NCBI GenBank assembly: GCA_946183175.1
Contig: CAMHBH010000092.1
Span: forward strand, 1 to 8,711
Source: an uncultured Oscillibacter sp.
Lineage (GTDB): Bacteria; Bacillota; Clostridia; Oscillospirales; Oscillospiraceae
DNA: 8,711 nucleotides
Reading direction: 5' to 3'
The position numbers were made by a program, and so were the translations under genes. This document shows positions 1-5,853 of this stretch, piece by piece (the stretch's first letter is position 1; every line of letters begins with the position of its first letter). The notes below the pieces were generated by a model. That model had not been told where the DNA came from and searched no databases. It saw nothing but the letters and a program-made list of their open reading frames with translations.

Positions 1-162
1 GTTCACCGCGTCGAGCGTCACGGCGATGGAGTGCGAGAGAATCCCGACGGCGGCCTTGAACGACGCCAGAAACAGATTCGCCACAATCCCGAGAATACTG
101 GTACGCACAATCACGGCCTCCCGGGACGAATCCGCCTCCGGCAGTCTCTTCTTGATATTCAC
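1..162 (-). CDS. Cation diffusion facilitator (CDF) transporter, N-terminal fragment
   Basis: This is the first 54 codons of a gene that continues past the left edge. CDF proteins are inner-membrane antiporters that export divalent metals such as Zn, Fe, Mn or Co in exchange for protons. The translation has a short basic, acidic head (VNIKKRLPEADSSREAVIVR) followed by a first membrane helix, TSILGIVANLFLASFKAAVG, and then ILSHSIAVTLDAVN. This matches the CDF hallmark of a glycine-rich first helix running into S.S.A...DA.N at the start of helix 2, where the Asp helps bind metal. I chose the GTG at 162 because GGGAG lies 8 nt upstream; an in-frame GTG at 171 would overlap that site. The family is fairly certain, but the metal cannot be told from this fragment. 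A sigma-A-like promoter lies just upstream, so the gene probably has its own transcript. Confidence 0.82.
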   Translation of the reverse strand, partial: MNIKKRLPEADSSREAVIVRTSILGIVANLFLASFKAAVGILSHSIAVTLDAVN

Positions 163-198
163 ACGAACCACTCCCTATATGATGGTGTCATACTACGA

Positions 199-227
199 AT
201 GATAGCATGTTTCCGCCTATTTGTCAC
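199..227 (-). promoter_or_regulatory. Putative sigma-A-type promoter of the CDF transporter gene
   Basis: Read on the minus strand, GTGACA (227-222) is followed after exactly 17 nt by TATCAT (204-199). That is one mismatch from each of the TTGACA and TATAAT consensus boxes. It lies 37 nt upstream of the GTG start, a plausible leader length. Confidence 0.6.
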
Positions 228-266
228 GGCTAATCGCTTACGGCATGTATTGGCAAAGTCGCGTTT

Positions 267-310
267 CCCCTCCGGCCTCCGGGCCGCCTCCCCCGTCGAC
301 ACGGGGGAGG
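267..310. repeat. Palindromic intergenic repeat (CCCTCCG...CCTCCCCC...GGGGGAGG type)
   Basis: The element begins with CCCCTCCGG. It contains a small hairpin (GGCC at 274-277 with GGCC at 282-285) and then a perfect 10-bp stem-loop at 287-310 with arms CCTCCCCCGT and ACGGGGGAGG and loop CGAC. A shorter relative in the opposite orientation lies at 5699-5732 and shares CCCTCCG, an internal small hairpin and GGGGGAGG. I recall similar short palindromic repeats scattered between genes in GC-rich gut Firmicutes. The family identity is inference; the shared layout is visible here. Confidence 0.55.
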
Positions 311-316
311 TTTTTT
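287..316 (+). terminator. Rho-independent terminator-like hairpin, part of the palindromic repeat
   Basis: A perfect 10-bp stem (287-296 with 301-310) and a 4-nt loop are followed at once by TTTTTT (311-316) on the plus strand. By sequence it is a textbook terminator for rightward transcription, yet both flanking genes are transcribed leftward. It may instead stop antisense transcripts, or simply be a feature of the repeat. Confidence 0.55.
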
Positions 317-340
317 CCTGAAAGCTGACAGAATTTCTTG

Positions 341-352
341 CCCCCCCCCCCC
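341..352. repeat. Homopolymer run of twelve C
   Basis: Twelve consecutive C on the plus strand are followed by GGAGGGG, between the amidase stop and the repeat at 267-310. Such a run is prone to slippage during replication and to sequencing error, so its exact length is uncertain. Confidence 0.8.
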
Positions 353-383
353 GGAGGGGCATTCCGTCACTTCCCGCAGGGCC

Positions 384-872
384 TTACGGCAGTACGACGC
401 CCGTGATATGCAGACAGCGGAGTTTGCGGTAGTCGTAGCTCGACAGCGGGCGGTTGTCGGCGTCCTGGGTGTGGGCGGCGAGGAGTACGCCCCCCGGCGA
501 CGCCGACACGACTACCGGACAGTGTCCGTAGGTCACGCCGTCGAACGAAAGTTGCACGATGTCGCCGGGCTCCAGTTCCGAAAGCGCGCAAGCCTCCCCG
601 ACCGGGCCCACGCTCCGCTTTTCGCGCGTCAGGAAGTTCCACAGGTATTCGACCCCTGTCCAGGCGGGGGCGCGGCGCGCCGCGCTGACGTAGTACCAGC
701 CGAAGGTCGGCGTAAAGTTCATCAGGCCCCCGCCCGCGTGGATACACTGCGACGCGAAATTCGTACAGTCCCCGCCGATGTCCTCGAAGTCGTAGTAGGC
801 CGGATTCCTCCCGAATGCCCACTTGTGCGCGTAGGCCACCGCCGCCCCGCGCTGATAGATTCCTTGTTTCAT
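384..872 (-). CDS. Amidase_6-domain protein (putative cysteine amidase)
   Basis: A compact 162-residue protein that is essentially one Amidase_6 domain (PF12671), a papain-like fold found mostly in spore-forming Firmicutes and thought to cleave amide bonds, perhaps in cell-wall peptides. Visible hallmarks are AVAYAHKWAFGRNPAYYDF near the N-terminus, then GGDCTNFASQC with the probable nucleophile Cys36, YGHCPVVVS with the probable catalytic His117, and AHTQDADNRPLSSYDYRKL near the end, which carries the conserved His134 and NRPL block. No signal peptide or membrane segment is visible, so this copy is probably cytoplasmic or delivered without a classical signal. The ATG at 872 is preferred because AAGGAG lies about 7 nt upstream; an in-frame ATG at 905 would add 11 residues and lacks a comparable site. 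The gene is divergent from the lipoprotein relic. I saw no convincing promoter. The natural substrate is unknown. Confidence 0.88.
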   Translation of the reverse strand: MKQGIYQRGAAVAYAHKWAFGRNPAYYDFEDIGGDCTNFASQCIHAGGGLMNFTPTFGWYYVSAARRAPAWTGVEYLWNFLTREKRSVGPVGEACALSELEPGDIVQLSFDGVTYGHCPVVVSASPGGVLLAAHTQDADNRPLSSYDYRKLRCLHITGVVLP

Positions 873-1025
873 GCGCTCACTCCTTCCCGTCCATTCTATG
901 CGCAATTTCCGTTACATGGACGCGGGAGGATTTTTCGCGGAGCTTTTGATTGGAAAATATTTCCAGAATCGCGCGGCGGAGGGACAAACTTTTCGCCTTT
1001 TCCCGATTCCCGGCGCGCTGGTCTC

Positions 1026-1054
1026 TTGTATTTTGGGCCATAATCTGGTATGAT
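1026..1054 (+). promoter_or_regulatory. Sigma-A-type promoter ahead of the lipoprotein relic
   Basis: TTGTAT (1026-1031), a 17-nt spacer and TATGAT (1049-1054) form a near-consensus promoter. It sits 40 nt upstream of the relic's ATG and is followed by a good ribosome binding site (AAGGGG, 1080-1085). Confidence 0.65.
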
Positions 1055-1094
1055 AGCTTTACAGTATTTCGCTTTCAATAAGGGGTGACGCCAT

Positions 1095-1239
1095 ATGAAA
1101 TATCGTCCTTTGCTGTCTGCTGGCCCTGACGCTCACGGCGTGGGGCAGTGGCGGTACAACGGCGCGGCCCGGAGAACCGCCGCGCGCCCCGGATTCCGTG
1201 GCAGTCAACAGTAACTATTTCAACCCACATAATAATTAG
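1095..1239 (+). pseudogene. Frameshifted remnant of a small lipoprotein gene
   Basis: The ATG at 1095 follows AAGGGGTGACGCC, a good ribosome binding site. Its own frame gives an unremarkable 39-residue peptide ending at 1214. One frame over, from just after the ATG, the sequence reads VLCCLLALTLTAWGSGG, then a Pro-rich stretch and SVAVNSNYFNPHNN before TAG at 1237-1239. That is a lipoprotein signal peptide followed by a short mature part. Removing one base from the ATGAAAT stretch would join the start to this frame. The lipobox is also damaged: LTAW replaces the expected LTAC, so the Cys that receives lipid is Trp. Two independent lesions suggest decay rather than a single sequencing error. 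The frame lacks any in-frame ATG of its own (TGA overlaps the start). It might instead be a functional small RNA or leader that keeps the promoter. Confidence 0.5.
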
Positions 1240-1394
1240 GAATCTGAACCACTTTGGAAAACAATTATTATGACAAAAACAAGAAGCGAGACGCTTCTTT
1301 CAACCAAGTTTTCACCTCGTTTCTCCAAAAAATATTATGATACTTTATTTCAGAATAATCAAGTTACATTCGCAATAATTTCTTGGATTGCTAT
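1240..1394 (+). other. AT-rich spacer with probable promoter for the secreted-protein genes
   Basis: Base composition drops sharply to clearly AT-rich, unlike the GC-rich genes on either side. I see no gene in it. It contains a short hairpin (1281-1299) and a weak promoter candidate in which TTTTCA (1309-1314) is followed after 18 nt by TATTAT (1333-1338), with an overlapping TATGAT at 1336-1341. This spacer most likely carries the promoter of the 1409-2248 gene, but the exact boxes are uncertain. Confidence 0.4.
1281..1299 (+). terminator. Possible weak terminator hairpin
   Basis: AAGAAGCG (1281-1288) pairs perfectly with CGCTTCTT (1292-1299) around a 3-nt loop. It is preceded by an A-rich stretch and followed by only one further T before CAACC. 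The stem is short and the T tract poor, so it could end transcripts from the lipoprotein relic only weakly. Confidence 0.35.
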
Positions 1395-1408
1395 AAGGAG
1401 GCCTTTTC

Positions 1409-2248
1409 ATGATGAATACTTTCAAGCGCCTGTTCTGCGTCCTGCTCGCGCTCGCGACACTCTCCGCAACGGCGGCGCTGGCCACGGGTAACAATCCGCC
1501 GACAAACAACGGTCTGCAAATCGCCGTCTGCGGCGTCCAGTGCCTGACGCCCGGGACGGACTTCGACCCCAATACCGCCCCGCAAATCTCCGCCGCCCGC
1601 CCCGGCGACATCGTCGTACTGACCATCGGTTTCCGCAACGCCTCCGCCGCCGCGGTCAATATCACCGGATTCGCCGCGCGGCTCCTCTTCACCCCCGCCA
1701 AGGTTACGCCCTACACCGGAACCGCGCCGTTCACCCGAAAGCCGTATCAGGTCTCCCCGGACTTCGCCGATAGACACGGCTGGCAGGTCAGTATAGGCAA
1801 CACGGGGGAAGATTACACCATGCTGACCGCCGCCGGTACGGAGGCCGTCACGGTCGCGTCCGGCTCGACGCTCGTACTGGGACGCGTGGCCTTCCGGGTG
1901 AACGCGGACGCCTCCGGCGCGCTGGACTTCCCGTTCAGCCTCGCCGGACAGCGAACCAGCCTCACGGACGCCCGCCAGCGGACGCTGACGCCCGTCGCCC
2001 CGGCGTTCCGACTGCCGCTCAACGCCTACGCCATTACCGCCGTCGCCGGGAACCGCGTGACGCTGACGAATCCCACGCCTGTCACGCTGTCCGTCGCCAG
2101 CTTCGACGCCGCCGGGAAGTTCCTCTCGGTGACACTTCTTCCCGTGTCCGCCAACGCCGGGACGGTTTCCGTGACATTCGCCGCCGCGCCCCGGTTGTCC
2201 TTCGCGCTTCTCGACGGTGCCTGCCGCCCCCTGTGCGTGTACGGATGA
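1409..2248 (+). CDS. Secreted protein with cohesin-like beta domain and shared C-terminal module
   Basis: A 279-residue exported protein. Residues 1-25 form a clear signal peptide (basic MMNTFKR, hydrophobic core, predicted cut after SATAALA). Residues about 36-185 resemble a cohesin or carbohydrate-binding beta sandwich: ARPGDIVVLTIGFRNAS, then AARLLFTPAKV, a middle variable part, and LVLGRVAFRVNADASG, the order seen in cohesin-type domains. This is a fold-level impression, not a firm family call. Residues about 206-279 form a second small domain ending LLDGACRPLCVYG, which closely resembles the end of the large protein downstream. No LPXTG motif, lipobox or C-terminal membrane helix is present, so it is probably released or held non-covalently. 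The start has AAGGAGG (1395-1401) 7 nt upstream; a second ATG follows directly at 1412. It likely forms an operon with the 2313 gene 64 nt downstream. Function unknown. Confidence 0.78.
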   Translation: MMNTFKRLFCVLLALATLSATAALATGNNPPTNNGLQIAVCGVQCLTPGTDFDPNTAPQISAARPGDIVVLTIGFRNASAAAVNITGFAARLLFTPAKVTPYTGTAPFTRKPYQVSPDFADRHGWQVSIGNTGEDYTMLTAAGTEAVTVASGSTLVLGRVAFRVNADASGALDFPFSLAGQRTSLTDARQRTLTPVAPAFRLPLNAYAITAVAGNRVTLTNPTPVTLSVASFDAAGKFLSVTLLPVSANAGTVSVTFAAAPRLSFALLDGACRPLCVYG

Positions 2249-2258
2249 GTTGTAGGTT

Positions 2259-2280
2259 CCCGCCGCCGCGCGGCGGCGGG
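2259..2280. other. Perfect 22-nt GC palindrome between the two secreted-protein genes
   Basis: The half-site CCCGCCGCCGC is followed immediately by its exact reverse complement, so the whole is self-complementary. It lies 10 nt after the upstream stop codon. No T tract follows (GACGATTATC comes next), so it is not a classical terminator. It could be an mRNA-end stabiliser that tunes relative output of the two genes, or a dimeric protein-binding site. Confidence 0.6.
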
Positions 2281-2312
2281 GACGATTATCACCCTATAAA
2301 GGAGGAATCACA

Positions 2313-5300
2313 ATGAAAAAGAAGTTACTCGGCATGCTCACGGCGTTCTGTCTGTTCGCGCTGCTACTCCCGGTGGCCGCGCGCGCGACTGACGCCCACG
2401 TCGTCCTCTACGCTGACGGCTCGCTCGTCTTCCAGGACGACGACACCCCCCAGGACGGGAAAACCGTCAGGCAGACGTATACCGTCGACCTGACGGCTCC
2501 CGGCGCGCCCCCATGGTACGACGAACGCCAGGGCGTTTTTGTCGTGGATTTTGCGGTTTCCGTCCGCCCCGCCTCGACCCGGAACTGGTTCTCCGGCTTT
2601 ACCAATCTCGAATTTGTGCACAATATCCAGAATCTTGACACCTCCGCCGACACGGATATGTCCGGGATGTTCGACGGCTGTGCCAGTCTCCGGGAGCTCG
2701 ACCTGTCCAGGTTCGACACGTCCGGCGTCACGGACATGAGCGCCATGTTCCGGGACAGTACGAGGCTGACGGCGCTGAACCTCTCCACCTTCGACACCTC
2801 CCGCGTCACGGACATGAGCGCCATGTTCCAGCGCTGCACGGCCCTGACGGAAGTGAACCTGTCCAATTTCGCGGTCGACAGCCTGGAAAGTACCGCGTCC
2901 ATGTTTGAGGACTGCCCCAATCTGGAAACCGTCTACGCCTCCGGGCGCTTCGACGCCTCCTCCGTCCAGTCCGGCGACGACATGTTCGCGGCCTGCGCGG
3001 CCCTGGTCGGCGGCAACGGCACGCGCTTCGACAGCGAACACACCGGCAGCGCCTACGCCCGCCTCGACACCGCCGACGCCCCCGGCTACTTCTCGACCAG
3101 AACCGTGCCTTCCCCCGCGCCCGTCTCCGACGAGGTTTTCGCCGTCCTCTACAACGACGGCTCCCTCGCCTTCCAGCACGGCGACATGAGCGCCGACGGG
3201 AAAGAGGCCGTAAAAACGTACCTGGTCGACATGGCCGGAGGCTACGAAAACAGTTATTACGTCCCGTGGTACCGCGAACGGGAAGACATCCGCGCCGTGT
3301 CGTTCGAGGACACCATCCGGCCCGCGTCGACCGCCTTCTGGTTCTACGGGGCCTCCAACCTCGAACGCGTCGAGCACATCGAGAGGCTCGACACCAGCGG
3401 CGTTACGACTATGTTCAGCATGTTCTACGGCTGTTCCGGCCTGACGGAACTGGACGTGTCCGGCTTCCAGACCTTCCACGTCACGCAAATGCTCCACATG
3501 TTTGAAGGCTGTTCCGGCCTGACCACGCTGGACCTGTCCGGCTTCAACACGCGGAACGTGGAGGAGTTTTACGGAATGTTCCGTGACTGCTCCAGTCTGC
3601 GCACGATTTACGTCTCGGACGGCTTCGTGATTCCGGCGGACGTGTTCGGGCCCGGCATGTTCCTCGGCTGTACGTCCCTGGTCGGCGGCAACGGGACAGT
3701 GTACGACAGCGCGCACACCGACGAAACCTACGCCCGCCTCGACACCGCCGACGCCCCCGGCTACTTCTCCGCCGGAACCGCCGCCGAGGTCTCCTTCACC
3801 GTGACTTGGAACAACGAGGACGGTACCACCCTGCAAACCGACGAGGTACCCTCCGGCACTACGCCGGCCTACAGCGGCGACGCCCCTGTGAAAGACGGGC
3901 ACGCCTTCGCGGGCTGGACGCCGGAACCCGCGCCCGTCTTTGCCGACACCACCTATACCGCGCGTTTCACGCCCGTGGAACACCCCTTCGATGTCGGCGC
4001 GGACGCCTACGCCTTCGGCAACACCGCCAACGATTTCGGCTACAGGCCCGGGCAGTACCCCATTTCCCCGAACTCCGCGTTCCTGATTTTCGGCGACGGC
4101 ATGCTCGGCAGAGTGCAGTACAACCGGGCGGCGGCCACCCCGTGGAGCGGCAACTGCGCCGGAATGTCGGCGTCCGCCGCGCTCCTCTACGCCGATGAGA
4201 ACATCAACGCCGCCGACTTCGGCAGAGACAACGTCTGGTCTATCGCAATCGGCGACAGCCACGGCGACCTCACCGCCCTGCGCTTCATTGAGGCCATGCA
4301 GATGGCGCAGTACACGGAAGCCTTCGCCGAGGCCCGCCACAATCACGAGTTCGCGCGCGGAGAATCCCTGTTGCCGCTGGCCGGGGCCGTCCGCGACGCC
4401 GCCGGGCGCAATCAGCCGACCCTTATCGCCATTGTCAAGGAAGGCGTGGGCGGACACGCGCTCCTGGCCTTCGGCGTCGAGAACGAGACCGACGCCGGGG
4501 CGGAACTCCAAATCTACGACTGCAACCACCCCGGCGAGGCACAGCGCCTGACGATTCGGAACACCTCCGAGTGGAGTTACGATATGGGTACCTACGGCGT
4601 CTGGGGCGGCGAGGGGTGCTCTATTTCCTACGTACCCTTCGAGACGCTGGAGAGTATCTGGACGAACCGCGGCAACCCGCGCGCCATGCACGAGACGCTG
4701 ACCGTGAATGTCGGGAACCTGTCCATCGCGGACGAACGCAACGAGGAAGTCGCCGCGCTCGTCGACGGGCGGCTCGTCACCGACCGCGACGACATTTACG
4801 AAATGCCGGAGCTTTCGATGTGCTGGCCGGAGGAGCGGACCATTTTCCTCCCGAAAGGCCTCTACACCATCACCTCCGAGGAGGACACCGAGCTGACCGC
4901 CACCATGACCGACCGGCACCTGAGCGCGAGTATCACCACGAGCGCGAGCACGGTTTCCTTCGAGGTGGACGACGAGACCATGAGCAACACGGTCACGGTC
5001 GTGGACGCCTCCGAAATGGATACCTATTTCGCCGCGCTGGAGTCCGACTTTGATGAAATGTTGTTCCAGAATCTCGTCCTTGAGGGCACCGGGCAGGGGG
5101 AGACGGTGGAAATCTCCATGAATCTGGACGGGGCTCCGTTCTTCTCCAATTGCGGCAGCGCGTCCCTGACCGTGGACGAAGTGCCGCAGACTACGTACAA
5201 CATCACGGCCAGCGCCGGGGAGGGCGGCACCGTCACGCCCGCCGGGAACGCGACGATTCCCGCCGGAACCGACCGGACTTTCACCTTCACGCCCGACGCC

Positions 5301-5849
5301 GGATACACCGTCCGGAGTGTCCGCGTGGACAACGTGGAAATCGGCCCGCGCTCCTCGTACACCTTCCGGGATGTGGCGGAAAACCATGTTGTGTCCGTAA
5401 CCTTTGAGCGGTTGCTTTCCGCCGTGAGGGACGGCGAGCAGTTGAGAGTTACGCCGACGAACCCGGACGGACAGACCGTCGCCGTCTCGTACTTCGACGG
5501 GAACGGGAGATTCGTTTCCGCCGACATCAGGCCCGCCGCCGCAAGCGTGACATTCCCGCTGGCCGCCGCGCATACGGCCCGCGTCATGCTCCTCGACGCC
5601 TCCTACAAACCCCTGTGCGCCGCCGTGCCCGTGGCGCTGGCCGACCGGAAGCAGGCGCTTGCGATGTGCCGTGCCCGTGGCGCTGACGTAACTTCCCGCC
5701 TCCCCCGCACATGTCGCGTAGCGACGGAGGGGCACCACAAAAGAGGAAACCGGGAGAGGGTTCGCGCCCTCTCCCGGAATTGTTTTCAAATTGTTCATAA
5801 TTTTTTTGTCGAAACCCCTTGCATTTTCCCCCGGCGTGGTGTATACTGA
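2313..5849 (+). CDS. Large BspA-like surface protein with papain-like protease domain; 3' end probably frameshifted
   Basis: An open frame of 1178 residues starting at an ATG with AAAGGAGG (2297-2304) 8 nt upstream. Residues 1-25 are a signal peptide (ends PVAARA). Residues about 28-261 and 275-486 are two copies of one module: a leading beta part (VLYADGSL / VLYNDGSL), BspA-like DUF285 repeats (DTSGVTDMSAMF..C..L) and a closing LDTADAPGYFS. Residues about 494-552 are a Listeria-Bacteroides repeat (ending FAGWTPEPAP...YTARF). Residues about 560-790 look like a papain-like cysteine peptidase with Cys615 in WSGNCAGMS, His715 in GVGGHALLAFG and Asp736/Asn738 in IYDCNHPG. Residues about 961-1032 are a bacterial-repeat (InlB_B-like) domain, and 1037-1103 is the LLD....PLC module shared with the upstream protein. 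DUF285 modules usually mediate surface adhesion. The residues after about 1109 run through an 18-bp repeat, a palindromic element and a terminator, and look non-native; the original stop was probably TAA at 5689-5691 in another frame. No wall anchor is visible. Catalysis is inferred. Confidence 0.85.
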   Translation: MKKKLLGMLTAFCLFALLLPVAARATDAHVVLYADGSLVFQDDDTPQDGKTVRQTYTVDLTAPGAPPWYDERQGVFVVDFAVSVRPASTRNWFSGFTNLEFVHNIQNLDTSADTDMSGMFDGCASLRELDLSRFDTSGVTDMSAMFRDSTRLTALNLSTFDTSRVTDMSAMFQRCTALTEVNLSNFAVDSLESTASMFEDCPNLETVYASGRFDASSVQSGDDMFAACAALVGGNGTRFDSEHTGSAYARLDTADAPGYFSTRTVPSPAPVSDEVFAVLYNDGSLAFQHGDMSADGKEAVKTYLVDMAGGYENSYYVPWYREREDIRAVSFEDTIRPASTAFWFYGASNLERVEHIERLDTSGVTTMFSMFYGCSGLTELDVSGFQTFHVTQMLHMFEGCSGLTTLDLSGFNTRNVEEFYGMFRDCSSLRTIYVSDGFVIPADVFGPGMFLGCTSLVGGNGTVYDSAHTDETYARLDTADAPGYFSAGTAAEVSFTVTWNNEDGTTLQTDEVPSGTTPAYSGDAPVKDGHAFAGWTPEPAPVFADTTYTARFTPVEHPFDVGADAYAFGNTANDFGYRPGQYPISPNSAFLIFGDGMLGRVQYNRAAATPWSGNCAGMSASAALLYADENINAADFGRDNVWSIAIGDSHGDLTALRFIEAMQMAQYTEAFAEARHNHEFARGESLLPLAGAVRDAAGRNQPTLIAIVKEGVGGHALLAFGVENETDAGAELQIYDCNHPGEAQRLTIRNTSEWSYDMGTYGVWGGEGCSISYVPFETLESIWTNRGNPRAMHETLTVNVGNLSIADERNEEVAALVDGRLVTDRDDIYEMPELSMCWPEERTIFLPKGLYTITSEEDTELTATMTDRHLSASITTSASTVSFEVDDETMSNTVTVVDASEMDTYFAALESDFDEMLFQNLVLEGTGQGETVEISMNLDGAPFFSNCGSASLTVDEVPQTTYNITASAGEGGTVTPAGNATIPAGTDRTFTFTPDAGYTVRSVRVDNVEIGPRSSYTFRDVAENHVVSVTFERLLSAVRDGEQLRVTPTNPDGQTVAVSYFDGNGRFVSADIRPAAASVTFPLAAAHTARVMLLDASYKPLCAAVPVALADRKQALAMCRARGADVTSRLPRTCRVATEGHHKRGNRERVRALSRNCFQIVHNFFVETPCIFPRRGVY
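3052..3094 (+). repeat. 43-nt perfect direct repeat, copy 1 (copy 2 at 3727-3769)
   Basis: These 43 bases, which encode most of the module-closing YARLDTADAPGYFS, recur without a mismatch at 3727-3769 although the rest of the two DUF285 modules has diverged. The repeat marks the end of each module and points to duplication followed by local gene conversion, or to strong constraint. Confidence 0.85.
3727..3769 (+). repeat. 43-nt perfect direct repeat, copy 2 (copy 1 at 3052-3094)
   Basis: Second copy of the module-closing repeat, 675 nt (225 codons) after the first and in the same reading frame. Recombination between the copies would delete or add exactly one DUF285 module without breaking the frame. 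Confidence 0.85.
5622..5685 (+). repeat. 18-bp direct repeat pair that shifts the reading frame
   Basis: GCCGTGCCCGTGGCGCTG occurs at 5622-5639 and again at 5668-5685, offset by 46 nt. Because 46 is not a multiple of three, the second copy is out of frame. Read in the frame of copy 1, copy 2 would give AVPVALT and then TAA at 5689-5691. A 46-nt insertion or slippage duplication has therefore probably removed the native stop. Confidence 0.7.
5699..5732. repeat. Palindromic intergenic repeat, shorter copy
   Basis: Read on the minus strand it runs CCCCTCCG, then a small hairpin (TCGC with GCGA around a 3-nt loop), then GGGGGAGG. The order and end sequences match the element at 267-310, but the second hairpin is reduced. 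It lies right after the inferred original stop of the large surface protein, as such elements usually lie between genes. Confidence 0.5.
5750..5785 (+). terminator. Strong bidirectional-looking rho-independent terminator
   Basis: CCGGGAGAGGG (5750-5760) pairs perfectly with CCCTCTCCCGG (5767-5777) around a 6-nt loop and is followed by AATTGTTTT. On the minus strand the hairpin is followed by TTTCCTCTTTT, so it could work both ways. It lies inside the extended open frame of the surface protein, which supports an earlier native stop. Confidence 0.8.
5819..5847 (+). promoter_or_regulatory. Sigma-A-type promoter of the structured leader / RNA
   Basis: TTGCAT (5819-5824), a 17-nt spacer and TATACT (5842-5847) form a near-consensus promoter. 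It is preceded by an AT-rich stretch (5778-5810) that could act as an UP element. Transcription should start near 5854. The promoter overlaps the end of the extended frame of the surface protein. Confidence 0.7.
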
Positions 5850-5853
5850 CAGT

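Noticed and set aside
873..905. Longer start of the amidase at 905
   Set aside because: The extra 11 residues are not amidase-like and no ribosome binding site precedes that ATG, whereas AAGGAG is well placed for the ATG at 872.
408..1043. A plus-strand open frame of 211 codons opposite the amidase
   Set aside because: The minus strand carries clear Amidase_6 motifs and a good ribosome binding site; the plus-strand translation is Arg-rich without motifs.
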